A stretch of 6,032 nt of DNA from Desulfurobacteriaceae bacterium (GCA_027064485.1 JAMOPR010000283.1:1-6032), one strand, 5' to 3'. Counted from the stretch's first letter, positions 1 to 6,032 are shown. Notes: generated by a model not told the origin, from the sequence alone. A program made the numbers and translations.

Positions 1-1249
1 GCTCAGAAAGCAGGGGATATTAACGGAGGAGGAAGCGGAAAAAATCATAAACGGGCTTAAAGAGATACAGAAAGAGATAGAGGAAGGCAAATTTAATTGG
101 AAGGTTGAATATGAAGATGTTCACATGAATATAGAAAAGAGGCTAACAGAAAAAATCGGACCTGTTGGCGGGAAACTCCACACTGCCCGCTCAAGGAACG
201 ACCAAATAGCAACAGATACGAGGCTTTACGTTAGAAACGAGGTAAAAGAGATTCTGGAGCTTTTGAGAGAACTCAGGAAAGCTTTTGTAGAGCAAGCCGA
301 AAAACACCTTAATGTTGTTATGCCGGGATACACTCACCTTCAAATAGCCCAGCCTGTTTTATACTCTCACCACATGCTTGCATACTATCAAATGTTTAAA
401 AGGGATGCTGAAAGGTTTGAAGATAGCTTGAAAAGAATTAACGTTTCGCCGCTTGGTTCTGCTGCGCTCGCAGGGACAAGTTTCCCCCTTGATAGGGAAT
501 ACACGGCAAGACTGTTGGGTTTTGAAGACGTTACGAGAAACAGTTTAGATGCCGTAAGCGACAGGGATTTTGTAGTGGAGACGATTTTTAACTGCGCAAT
601 GGTAATGATGCACCTTTCAAGGTTATCTGAAGAATTAATCCTCTGGTCAACAGATGAGTTTAGCTTTATTGAACTTCCGGACGCTTACTGCACCGGTAGT
701 TCCATAATGCCCCAGAAGAAAAATCCGGACGTTTCAGAGCTGACGAGAGGCAAAACTGGTAGAGTTTACGGCGACCTTGTAGCTATTTTGACAATATTGA
801 AAGGACTTCCTTTAGCTTACAACAGAGATATGCAGGAAGACAAAGAACCGCTGTTTGATGCTATTGATACGGTGAAGCTGGCGTTAAAGGTTAATATCGG
901 CGTTGTCAGGAATATGAAACCAAAAGTTGAGAGAATGAGGGAGCAGGCGAGGAGGGGATTTTCTCTGGCAACGGACGTTGCAGATTACTTGGCTAAAAAA
1001 GGCATTCCGTTCAGGGAAGCTCATAGGATAGTGGGTGAATTGGTTGCTTACTGTCTTGAAAATAAAAAAGGACTTGAAGATTTATCCCTTGAAGAGTTTA
1101 AAAAGTTTTCAAATGCCTTTGAAGAAGATGTTCTTTCTTTAATGAGCGTAGAAGGCTCAATAAACAGCCGCAACGTTACAGGCGGAACGGCAAGGCAGCA
1201 GGTAGAGAAAGAGTTGCAACGAATTAAAAAGGAAGAAGGCTTTGAGTAG
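1..1249 (+). CDS. argH: Argininosuccinate lyase, 5' end missing
   Basis: Argininosuccinate lyase splits argininosuccinate into arginine and fumarate, the last step of arginine biosynthesis, in the cytosol. The reading frame is open from base 2, giving 415 visible residues. Family members are usually about 460 residues, so roughly 45 N-terminal residues lie to the left. The frame reads through EDVHMNIE into a conserved HTARSRNDQ block (nt about 179-205), then [10 protein letters not shown], and the fumarase/aspartase superfamily signature [11 protein letters not shown] (nt 695-727) containing the mobile-loop catalytic serine. The ATG at 125 is internal, because conserved ArgH sequence continues upstream of it. 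The C-terminal part, including the [12 protein letters not shown] and GGTARQQV segments, is intact. The TAG stop overlaps the start of the next gene by 8 nt, which suggests coupled translation. The identity is not in doubt; only the N-terminus is unseen. Confidence 0.97.
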   Translation, partial: LRKQGILTEEEAEKIINGLKEIQKEIEEGKFNWKVEYEDVHMNIEKRLTEKIGPVGGKLHTARSRNDQIATDTRLYVRNEVKEILELLRELRKAFVEQAEKHLNVVMPGYTHLQIAQPVLYSHHMLAYYQMFKRDAERFEDSLKRINVSPLGSAALAGTSFPLDREYTARLLGFEDVTRNSLDAVSDRDFVVETIFNCAMVMMHLSRLSEELILWSTDEFSFIELPDAYCTGSSIMPQKKNPDVSELTRGKTGRVYGDLVAILTILKGLPLAYNRDMQEDKEPLFDAIDTVKLALKVNIGVVRNMKPKVERMREQARRGFSLATDVADYLAKKGIPFREAHRIVGELVAYCLENKKGLEDLSLEEFKKFSNAFEEDVLSLMSVEGSINSRNVTGGTARQQVEKELQRIKKEEGFE

Positions 1250-1601
1250 AAAGGAGGAGTGGTTTAAATTGGCTTTATACGATTTAGAAACGGCAAAAGC
1301 TATGTTTGAAACAGGGAGGTATCGCTACGTTCCCTTTATGTGTCAGCAAGCTATCGAAAAAGCTTTAAAGGGAATAATTTCGGAAAAAATGAATCCACCA
1401 AGAATACATGACCTTGTTAGACTTAGTAACCTTGCCGGAGTTAAACTATCTCCTGAAGAAACTATGATGTTAGATAAGATTTCTTCTCTTTATATTCGTA
1501 TAAGGTATCTTTCTACAGAAACTATTTCCCGTTTTAGTGCGGAGAAGTATTTAAAATTTACGGAGGAACTGTGCCAGAAATTGTTGAGAGGAGTAGAGTA
1601 A
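1242..1601 (+). CDS. HEPN-domain protein, partner of adjacent MNT nucleotidyltransferase
   Basis: This 119-residue all-helical protein has the HEPN pattern of the large PF05168-like class: an N-terminal [17 protein letters not shown] helix (5-21), a [13 protein letters not shown] helix (34-46), an RIHDL turn (54-58) and a C-terminal RIRYLS...[11 protein letters not shown] helix pair (86-110). HEPN proteins paired with MNT nucleotidyltransferases include HepT-type ribonuclease toxins, but others are of unknown role. The only histidine is H56 and no Arg lies 4-6 residues before it, so the catalytic RX4-6H motif of HepT toxins is absent. RNase activity therefore cannot be assumed. The start is TTG at 1242, the only usable in-frame codon ahead of the conserved first helix, with a GGAAG ribosome site at 1231-1235. 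The gene overlaps argH by 8 nt and the MNT gene by 31 nt. The domain call is firm; the function is open. Confidence 0.88.
   Translation: MSRKEEWFKLALYDLETAKAMFETGRYRYVPFMCQQAIEKALKGIISEKMNPPRIHDLVRLSNLAGVKLSPEETMMLDKISSLYIRIRYLSTETISRFSAEKYLKFTEELCQKLLRGVE
1562..1566 (+). promoter_or_regulatory. Ribosome binding site supporting the GTG start of the MNT gene
   Basis: GGAGG lies 4 nt before GTG 1571 and inside the HEPN coding region. No ATG or TTG is available in the MNT frame nearby, so this site decides the start and sets the 31-nt overlap. Confidence 0.7.
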
Positions 1602-1900
1602 TTAAAACTCTTAAGCAGTTTATTTATAAACTGCTATCCATAAACCTTATACCTGTAAAGGAAGTTTATCTTTACGGTTCATATGCTTACGGCAATCCCG
1701 ATGAATGGAGTGACATAGATATAGCCATATTAACAGACCAGGATTATGATTTTGAAAGGTTAATAGAGATAGAAGCTAAAATACGCCAGTTAGCCAGAAG
1801 TTTTGACCCACGAATAGAACCCCTTGTTTTTACAGATGACCCTTTAGGGTTTATTGAAAATGAAGTAAAAAAAGGAATCCGAATTTATCCGGAGGTTTAG
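1571..1900 (+). CDS. MNT-type minimal nucleotidyltransferase (MntA-like)
   Basis: This 109-residue protein has the polymerase-beta-like nucleotidyltransferase core. A helix (about 5-25) precedes the strand VKEVYLYGS. The GSX10DXD motif follows, with G36-S37, then D48 and D50 (within WSDIDIAIL) as predicted metal ligands, and a likely third acidic residue E83 in RIEPLVF. Family members transfer nucleotides; in HepT-MntA pairs the MNT antitoxin AMPylates the HEPN toxin and silences it. Here the target Tyr-bearing RX4HXY motif of the HEPN partner is missing, so an antitoxin role is only a possibility. The start is GTG at 1571, preceded by GGAGG at 1562-1566, which gives a 31-nt overlap with the HEPN gene and tight coupling. 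The TAG stop is immediately followed by the ATG of the transketolase gene. A 22-bp palindrome lies early in the coding region at 1614-1635. Confidence 0.9.
   Translation: MPEIVERSRVIKTLKQFIYKLLSINLIPVKEVYLYGSYAYGNPDEWSDIDIAILTDQDYDFERLIEIEAKIRQLARSFDPRIEPLVFTDDPLGFIENEVKKGIRIYPEV
1614..1635. repeat. 22-bp near-perfect palindrome inside the start of the MNT gene
   Basis: The arms AGCAGTTTAT and ATAAACTGCT are exact reverse complements separated by TT. The site begins 12 nt after the HEPN stop codon and 43 nt after the MNT start, encoding about residues 15-22. As DNA it looks like a dimeric operator; as RNA it could form an 8-10 bp hairpin with an AU-rich loop. No T-tract follows, so it is not a standard terminator. 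It could also be chance in AT-rich coding sequence. Confidence 0.55.
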
Positions 1901-2761
1901 ATGATAACTTTTGAACCGCAATTCTTTACCGAGAGAAACAGAGAAATAGACGACGGAACCTTAAGGGCAATAGCCAGAGAAGTCAGGAAAGACATCTTAA
2001 AAATGACTACAAATGCAAATTCAGGTCATCCCGGCGGTTCTATGTCTGCAGCTGACATCATAGTAACCCTCTATTACTACAAGATGAGGCACAACCCGGA
2101 AAATCCAAAGTGGGAAAAGCGAGACCGTTTTGTCTTATCTAAAGGTCACGTATGCCCTGCTCTTTACTCAGTTTTAGCAAGGACAGGTTATTTTCCCATT
2201 GAAAAACTGATGGAGTTTAGGAAATTGGGGGGTATGCTTCAGGGGCATCCCAGCATGGATACAACTCCCGGAATAGAGATAAGCACTGGTTCTTTAGGAC
2301 ACGGAATAGGAGCAGCGGTAGGTATGGCTATTGCACTAAAGTTGGATAAAAGCGACAGCAAAGTTTACTGTATGGTAGGCGATGGAGAAATTCAGGAAGG
2401 AAGCGTTTGGGAAGCAGCGATGTCGGCTTCTCACTACAATTTAGACAACCTTGTGGTAATAGTTGATAACAACAATCTACAGATAGACGGTCCTGTTGAT
2501 GAGGTTATGTCTATCTATCCGACAATGGAAAAATGGAAGGCGTTTGGCTGGCATACGATAGAAATTAACGGTCACGATTTTGAAGAGATAAAAAGAGCTC
2601 TTGATGAAGCCGATAACGTCAAATACAAACCTACGATGATTTTAGCCAAAACTGTTAAAGGAAAGGGCGTTTCATTCATGGAAAACAGGGCTGAGTGGCA
2701 CGGAAAGGCTTTGTCTCCAGAACAGTTAAAAGAGGCACTTAAAGAGTTAGGAGAGCTGTAA
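1901..2761 (+). CDS. Transketolase, N-terminal (thiamine-diphosphate-binding) subunit
   Basis: This 286-residue protein is the first half of a split transketolase, which moves two-carbon ketol units between sugar phosphates in the non-oxidative pentose phosphate pathway. It shows the usual cofactor and substrate landmarks in order: SGHPGGS (41-47, H43), KGH (81-83), QGHP (114-117), SLGHG (131-135), the thiamine-diphosphate/Mg motif starting GDGEIQEG (160-167, D161) and ending at DNNN (189-192), and a late H267 in WHGKALS. The length fits the N-terminal subunit; a full transketolase is about 620-670 residues. The start ATG abuts the MNT stop codon with no gap, with GGAGG at 1891-1895. The C-terminal subunit follows after an 18-nt gap, so the two are made together and should assemble into one enzyme. 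The related split DXP-synthase fold is less likely, because the motifs and lengths match transketolase. Confidence 0.96.
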   Translation: MITFEPQFFTERNREIDDGTLRAIAREVRKDILKMTTNANSGHPGGSMSAADIIVTLYYYKMRHNPENPKWEKRDRFVLSKGHVCPALYSVLARTGYFPIEKLMEFRKLGGMLQGHPSMDTTPGIEISTGSLGHGIGAAVGMAIALKLDKSDSKVYCMVGDGEIQEGSVWEAAMSASHYNLDNLVVIVDNNNLQIDGPVDEVMSIYPTMEKWKAFGWHTIEINGHDFEEIKRALDEADNVKYKPTMILAKTVKGKGVSFMENRAEWHGKALSPEQLKEALKELGEL

Positions 2762-2769
2762 GATATTTT

Positions 2770-2774
2770 GGAGG
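2770..2774 (+). promoter_or_regulatory. Ribosome binding site fixing the ATG start of the transketolase C-terminal subunit
   Basis: GGAGG sits 5 nt before ATG 2780. An in-frame TTG at 2768 overlaps this site and has no Shine-Dalgarno sequence of its own at a proper distance, so ATG 2780 is preferred. Confidence 0.75.
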
Positions 2775-2779
2775 AGACG

Positions 2780-3721
2780 ATGGAAAAGGTTAGTTTGAGG
2801 GATGCTTATGGAGATACCTTAGTTGAGTTAGGTAAAGAGGATGAGAGAATCGTTGTTTTGGATGCCGACCTTTCCGGTTCTACAAAAACAGCCAAGTTTG
2901 CTAAGGCTTTTCCGGAAAGGTTTTTCAATATGGGAATTGCCGAGACCAACATGATGAACGTTGCGGCAGGGCTTGCTGCAAGCGGAAAAATCCCCTTCGT
3001 CAGCACCTTCGCCATTTTCGGAACGGGAAGAGCCTGGGAAGCAGTTCGCCAATCCATTTGCTATCCCAAACTTAACGTTAAAATCGTTTGCACCCACGGC
3101 GGCATAACGGTAGGAGAAGACGGAGCAAGCCATCAAGCGTTAGAAGATGTTGCAAATATGAGAAACATTCCAAACATGACCGTTATCGTCCCGGCAGACG
3201 ATGTAGAAACAAAGCAAGTAATAAGAAAAGTCGCCTATACCGATGGACCTTTCTACGTTCGACTGACAAGGGAAAAATTTCCGAGAATCTTTGATGAATC
3301 CTATAAGTTTGAAATAGGAAAAGGGCACGTTTTAGTAGAGGGAGAAGACGTTACGATAATAGCTAACGGCGTTATGACTTCATTTGCCCTTTTAGCAGCC
3401 GAAATGCTTGAAAGAGAAGGAATCTCTGCAGAAGTTATACACATGCCGACGGTTAAACCGATAGACAAAGAATTAATCGTTAAATCAGTTTCAAAAACGC
3501 AAGCTGTAGTAACTGCTGAAGAACACTCCATAATCGGAGGGCTCGGCTCAGCCGTTGCAGAAGTGTTGGTAGAAAACTGCCCTGTTCCTATGGAAAGGCT
3601 TGGGACGCCAGACGTATTCGGGCTTTCAGGAAAAGGCTGGGAGCTTCTGCACTACTTTAGATTAGATGAAAATGGCATAATTGAAAAAGTAAAAAAAGTC
3701 CTTGAGAGGAAAGAAAAATGA
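2780..3721 (+). CDS. Transketolase, C-terminal subunit
   Basis: This 313-residue protein carries the pyrimidine-binding and C-terminal domains of transketolase and is the obligate partner of the gene just upstream. Visible landmarks are DADLSGSTKT (28-37), the catalytic glutamate E55 in NMGIAETNMMNVAAGLA, which activates the thiamine ring of the cofactor held by the N-terminal subunit, THGGITVGEDGASHQALED in the active-site loop, then a VIVPADD turn. The C-terminal domain begins near the EGEDVTIIANG strand and includes EEHSIIGGLGSAVAEVL. Together with the N-terminal subunit, the total of about 600 residues matches a one-chain transketolase. I chose ATG 2780, with GGAGG at 2770-2774, over TTG 2768. 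The TGA stop shares an ATGA with the start of the protease gene, so translation is probably coupled. No key residue is missing. Confidence 0.95.
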   Translation: MEKVSLRDAYGDTLVELGKEDERIVVLDADLSGSTKTAKFAKAFPERFFNMGIAETNMMNVAAGLAASGKIPFVSTFAIFGTGRAWEAVRQSICYPKLNVKIVCTHGGITVGEDGASHQALEDVANMRNIPNMTVIVPADDVETKQVIRKVAYTDGPFYVRLTREKFPRIFDESYKFEIGKGHVLVEGEDVTIIANGVMTSFALLAAEMLEREGISAEVIHMPTVKPIDKELIVKSVSKTQAVVTAEEHSIIGGLGSAVAEVLVENCPVPMERLGTPDVFGLSGKGWELLHYFRLDENGIIEKVKKVLERKEK

Positions 3722-5016
3722 AAAGGAGCATAAAGTTAACCGTATTTTTTGTTTTAGTAACTGTATTTTTATTTTCCTTAGCTAAAGTTTCCCTTTCTGC
3801 TTCTGTAAGCCTTAAAGCTTCTTCCCCTTCGGAATTCGATTACGTAAAACTTTTTACAGAAGCCTATCAGCTGGTAAAGGAAAAGTATGTTGACCCTGTT
3901 ACGCCCAAAAAGCTTTTTGAAGGTGCGATTCAGGGGATGCTTTCAAAGCTTGACCCTCACTGCACTCTCTTTACCCCCGATAAACTAAAGGAATTTGAGG
4001 TAGAAACTACCGGAGAGTTCGGTGGGCTCGGTATTCAAATAACGAAAACGAAAGACGGGAAGTTGCTGATAATTGCTCCTATTGAAGATACACCTGCTTA
4101 CAGGGCTGGAATAAAACCGGGGGACATCATAGTAAAGATTAACAATAAAGAAGTAACTCCCGATATGACCCTTATGGACGCTGTAAAGCTTATGAGGGGA
4201 AAGCCCGGGACGAAAATAACGATATGGATATGGAGAAAAGGTTGGAGCGAACCTAAGCCGTTTACAATAACGAGAGCAATAATAAAAATCAGAAGCGTTA
4301 AATATAGAATTCTCCCTGGAGATATCGGATACATAAGATTTACCATGTTCCAAAGAACTTCTGTAGATGAGTTTAAGAAAGCTCTTGAGGCATTAGAGAA
4401 GGATAAAAAACTAAAAGGCATAATTGTTGATGTTAGGAACAACCCGGGAGGTTTACTGGATTCTGCTGTAGCAATCAGTGATTACTTTTTGCCGAAAGGT
4501 GCACTCATCGTTTATACGAAAGGAAGGATTCCCGAGAGTATAAAGAAATACTACTCTACTCACAATCCAATAGTTCCTCTCAACGTTCCTGTTGTTATGC
4601 TTGTTAACGGGGGAACTGCCAGCGCTGCAGAGATTCTTACAGGTGCTTTAAGGTATAACGATAGAGCGATAGTTGTAGGAGAAAAAACATTCGGTAAGGG
4701 TTCTGTTCAAACGCTCTATCCTTTGGATATGGGATATGCCATGAAGATAACAACTGCTAAGTATTACATGCCGAACCACAAGTGCATTGATGGTAAGGGA
4801 ATAGAACCTGATATAGTTGTGAAACTTTCCCAGAAAGATATTGAAACTCTGAAGAAGGAGTTTAAGGAGATTGAAGAGCATCCCGAAAGAACTGAGAAGA
4901 TAAGGAAGGAAAGGGAAAAACGTTTGGACACTCAAATTAAAAGGGCGATGGAGGTTATTCAAGAATTTCACTTGATTCAACATATGGTGAAAGCGGAGGC
5001 GAAAAAGGCTGCGTAA
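3718..5016 (+). CDS. Carboxyl-terminal processing protease, S41/CtpA family, exported
   Basis: This 432-residue S41 serine peptidase trims the C-termini of envelope proteins. The N-terminus is a signal peptide or anchor: KRSIK, then a hydrophobic run at about 7-22, with possible cleavage near SLSA (28). After a helical region (YQLVKEKYVDPVTPKKLFEGAIQGM) comes a PDZ domain (about 100-180) starting GGLGIQI and containing AGIKPGDIIVKINN. The protease core follows, with DVRNNPGG. The catalytic serine is S302 in GGTASAAEIL, with K327 in GKGSVQ 25 residues on and Q331 four further, matching the Ser-Lys-Gln arrangement of E. coli Prc (S452, K477, Q481). The tail (about 375-432) is charged and predicted helical. 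Start ATG 3718 has AGAGGA at 3705-3710 and overlaps the transketolase stop by 4 nt. Substrates cannot be told from the sequence. CtpA is the general name, so no symbol is given beyond the family. Confidence 0.95.
   Translation: MKRSIKLTVFFVLVTVFLFSLAKVSLSASVSLKASSPSEFDYVKLFTEAYQLVKEKYVDPVTPKKLFEGAIQGMLSKLDPHCTLFTPDKLKEFEVETTGEFGGLGIQITKTKDGKLLIIAPIEDTPAYRAGIKPGDIIVKINNKEVTPDMTLMDAVKLMRGKPGTKITIWIWRKGWSEPKPFTITRAIIKIRSVKYRILPGDIGYIRFTMFQRTSVDEFKKALEALEKDKKLKGIIVDVRNNPGGLLDSAVAISDYFLPKGALIVYTKGRIPESIKKYYSTHNPIVPLNVPVVMLVNGGTASAAEILTGALRYNDRAIVVGEKTFGKGSVQTLYPLDMGYAMKITTAKYYMPNHKCIDGKGIEPDIVVKLSQKDIETLKKEFKEIEEHPERTEKIRKEREKRLDTQIKRAMEVIQEFHLIQHMVKAEAKKAA
4995..4999 (+). promoter_or_regulatory. 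Ribosome binding site for the CTG-started hydrolase gene
   Basis: GGAGG within the last codons of the protease gene lies 9 nt before CTG 5009. It is the only strong Shine-Dalgarno sequence near the start of the hydrolase frame, which supports initiation there. Confidence 0.55.
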
Positions 5017-5632
5017 CGTTTACACTATACACGGTTGGAGTTTTACTCCTGCTGTTTGGAAAGGAACCATTTTTGAAAACGCCAATCACATAGCTCTCCC
5101 CGGTCATGGGGAGAGCCATTACAAATCCACTGATATCGAGAAACTTGCTTTTGAGGTAGGGTTTACTCTACCCGAAGGAATTGTTCTTGTAGGATGGTCT
5201 TTAGGAGCTACATTATCTTCGTTAATAGCTTCCCAGTTTCCATCTAAAATAAAAAAGTTAATTTTGATTGCTCCTACTCCTCGGTTTTCCGGAGTATCTC
5301 AAAGTCCGGTTGTTGTTAAACGTTTCCTTAGGAAGCTTAGACGGAATTTTCGTGATACGGTGGTTTATTTTCGTAACCTTTCTAACGCTCCTGAGGAAAT
5401 TCCTGAACTTCATCCTGAAAAAACAACACGTTTGTTGGAGTCTTTTGCGTATTTTGACTTGATTCCTCATTTATCAAGGATAGAGGCTGAAAAGACGATT
5501 TACGTAGGGGAGGAAGATAAAATAACAGGATTGACGGGAGCGTTTAAGATTTTTGAAAGGACAAGCGCAGTAATGACAGTTTATCCTGGAGAAAACCACA
5601 CATCAATTCTCAAGGTTATCAAGAACTTTTAG
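5009..5632 (+). CDS. BioH-like alpha/beta hydrolase (putative pimeloyl-ACP methyl ester esterase), CTG start
   Basis: This 207-residue hydrolase probably removes the methyl ester from pimeloyl-ACP methyl ester, ending the BioC/BioH part of biotin synthesis. The protein begins (M)RNVYTIHGWSF, giving the oxyanion-hole HGW. LPGHGES follows, then the nucleophile elbow GWSLGA with S64, the strand LILIAPTPRF, and a short lid whose KLRRNFRDTVVYF segment resembles BioH. D170 (GEEDK) and H197 (ENHTS) complete the triad. E. coli BioH has S82, D207 and H235, so this one is compact. The frame is closed by a TGA at 4988 and has no ATG, GTG or TTG before the essential HGW motif. The only acceptable start is CTG 5009, with GGAGG at 4995-4999 and an 8-nt overlap with the protease gene. 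ATG-like starts further in would delete the nucleophile. No bioC or other biotin gene is visible nearby, so the exact substrate is tentative. Confidence 0.82.
   Translation: MRNVYTIHGWSFTPAVWKGTIFENANHIALPGHGESHYKSTDIEKLAFEVGFTLPEGIVLVGWSLGATLSSLIASQFPSKIKKLILIAPTPRFSGVSQSPVVVKRFLRKLRRNFRDTVVYFRNLSNAPEEIPELHPEKTTRLLESFAYFDLIPHLSRIEAEKTIYVGEEDKITGLTGAFKIFERTSAVMTVYPGENHTSILKVIKNF
5093..5116 (+). repeat. Perfect 9-bp GC-rich hairpin inside the hydrolase gene
   Basis: GCTCTCCCC at 5093-5101 pairs exactly with GGGGAGAGC at 5108-5116 around the 6-nt loop GGTCAT. It encodes the conserved LPGHGES region, about 84 nt after the CTG start. No T-run follows (the next bases are CATTACAAAT), so it is not a standard intrinsic terminator. 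It may influence translation or mRNA stability, or be a by-product of the conserved protein motif. Confidence 0.7.
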
Positions 5633-6032
5633 CAGGTTTTCTACTATTTCGGGTTCTTCAAGTTCAAAGTTGGCTTTCTCTTTTTCGTCCAAAACTATCA
5701 TTAGTTTGTGGCTGGAAGATGTGAGTATCAGAACGAAGTAATTACGAAAGTCGATGGAGATGCATTTGGATTTTAGGTTTTCTATGTCAGAAAAATCTTT
5801 CATTAAGTTTTTCAAGTTTTCTTTGGTGGCGACAGAAGAATTAACTTTGACTTTGTCGTCAACGATGACAATTTTTATTGCATCTGCTGAGAAGTAATGT
5901 TTACATAGCTTTAAGAGTTCTCCTTCTTTTGGTTTTTCTTCAAACTCCACCGTTATTTGATTCTCTTCGTCGTTTTCGTCGGTAACCTGGAGCATGGAAA
6001 GCAGTTCAAATTGGTTTATTTCCGTGTTTTCC
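5603..6032 (-). CDS. Protein of unknown function, 5' end beyond window, convergent with hydrolase
   Basis: I do not recognise this gene. The minus-strand frame is open from the right edge to the TGA at 5603-5605, giving 142 full visible codons. The ATG at 5995 is probably internal: the frame continues upstream to the edge as plausible protein (ENTEINQFELLS) and no Shine-Dalgarno sequence precedes the ATG. The visible part opens with an acidic stretch (TDENDEENQ...EFEEKPKEGE). It then shows strands and helices in an order that loosely resembles a roadblock/LC7-type fold: IKIVIVDDKVKV, helix KENLKNLMKDF, paired strands CISIDFRNYFVLIL and KLMIVLDEK, and a last helix IVENLLKVL. That resemblance is weak and by eye only. 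There is no signal peptide or membrane segment in the visible part. The 3' end overlaps the hydrolase gene by 30 nt on the opposite strand. Confidence 0.7.
   Translation of the reverse strand, partial: ENTEINQFELLSMLQVTDENDEENQITVEFEEKPKEGELLKLCKHYFSADAIKIVIVDDKVKVNSSVATKENLKNLMKDFSDIENLKSKCISIDFRNYFVLILTSSSHKLMIVLDEKEKANFELEEPEIVENLLKVLDNLEN

Larger units (their letters stand above)
1..5632 (+). other. Probable seven-gene operon
   Basis: The junctions are: argH/HEPN overlap 8 nt; HEPN/MNT overlap 31 nt; MNT/transketolase-N 0 nt; transketolase N/C gap 18 nt; transketolase-C/protease overlap 4 nt; protease/hydrolase overlap 8 nt. No gap can hold a separate promoter outside coding sequence. 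The five non-argH starts up to the protease use TTG, GTG and ATG, most with clear GGAGG-type sites. The promoter lies left of the window. The right end has no obvious terminator; the run stops where the opposite-strand gene begins. Confidence 0.75.

Noticed and set aside
125..127. ATG at 125 as the argH start
   Set aside because: The same frame is open to base 2 and already encodes conserved ArgH sequence (EDVHMNIE and the helix before it), so the gene begins outside the window.
2768..2770. TTG start for the transketolase C-terminal subunit
   Set aside because: It coincides with the GGAGG ribosome site that serves ATG 2780; the extra residues MEET add nothing conserved.
2806..3531. Several minus-strand open frames within the transketolase C-terminal gene, and a short plus-strand one at 3088-3294
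   Set aside because: They lie inside a well-conserved coding region, show no recognisable motifs and have no ribosome sites; they are shadows of the real gene.
3985..4983. Minus-strand open frames within the protease gene
   Set aside because: The plus-strand protease is clearly real over this stretch, and the antisense products have no family features.
5093..5130. The GC-rich hairpin as an intrinsic terminator for the protease gene
   Set aside because: No T-tract follows and it lies well inside the hydrolase coding region.
5258..5470. Other-frame open stretches (both strands) within the hydrolase gene
   Set aside because: They overlap the hydrolase frame, which has the complete catalytic triad; the alternatives carry no motif.
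5264..5632. A short gene starting with TTG at 5264
   Set aside because: The alpha/beta hydrolase frame is open upstream and the oxyanion-hole HGW, LPGHGES and GWSLGA nucleophile motifs lie at about 5030-5206. The truncated version would lack its active site.
5621..5658. Inverted repeat AAGAAC / GTTCTT as a bidirectional terminator between the convergent genes
   Set aside because: Only 6 bp with a loop of about 26 nt and a mismatch on extension; too weak to call.
5993..5995. ATG at 5995 (minus strand) as the start of the right-edge gene
   Set aside because: No Shine-Dalgarno sequence precedes it and the frame stays open to the window edge with protein-like sequence.

Overview
The window is a dense bacterial gene cluster with AT-leaning composition. 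Arg is mostly AGA/AGG, and Lys and Glu codons are very frequent. Intergenic space is almost absent. This style, with a split transketolase beside argH and an S41 protease, suggests a thermophile such as Aquificota (possibly the Desulfurobacteriaceae). That placement is inference; no rRNA or other phylogenetic marker is present.

Seven genes run left to right with overlaps or gaps of at most 18 nt, so they are probably co-transcribed. In order they are: argH (its 5' end lies outside the window); a HEPN-domain protein (TTG start, overlaps argH by 8 nt); an MNT-type minimal nucleotidyltransferase (GTG start, overlaps HEPN by 31 nt); the N-terminal half of a split transketolase; its C-terminal half; an exported S41/CtpA carboxyl-terminal processing protease (ATGA overlap); and a compact BioH-like alpha/beta hydrolase. 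The hydrolase appears to start at a rare CTG codon that overlaps the protease stop by 8 nt. One gene of unknown function lies on the opposite strand at the right edge. It is cut by the window end and overlaps the hydrolase tail-to-tail by 30 nt.

Metabolically, argH makes arginine, the two transketolase halves should form one thiamine-diphosphate enzyme of the non-oxidative pentose phosphate pathway, the BioH-like protein probably serves biotin (pimeloyl) synthesis, and the protease acts in the cell envelope. The HEPN/MNT pair resembles the HepT-MntA toxin-antitoxin layout, but the HEPN partner lacks the RX4-6H ribonuclease motif.

I see no tRNA, rRNA, CRISPR array, insertion sequence or convincing factor-independent terminator, and no promoter I would defend. 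The best leads are the CTG-started hydrolase with a strong hairpin shortly inside its coding region, a near-perfect 22-bp palindrome at the start of the MNT gene, and the HEPN/MNT pair embedded in a housekeeping operon. I did not find a clearly new multi-gene system.
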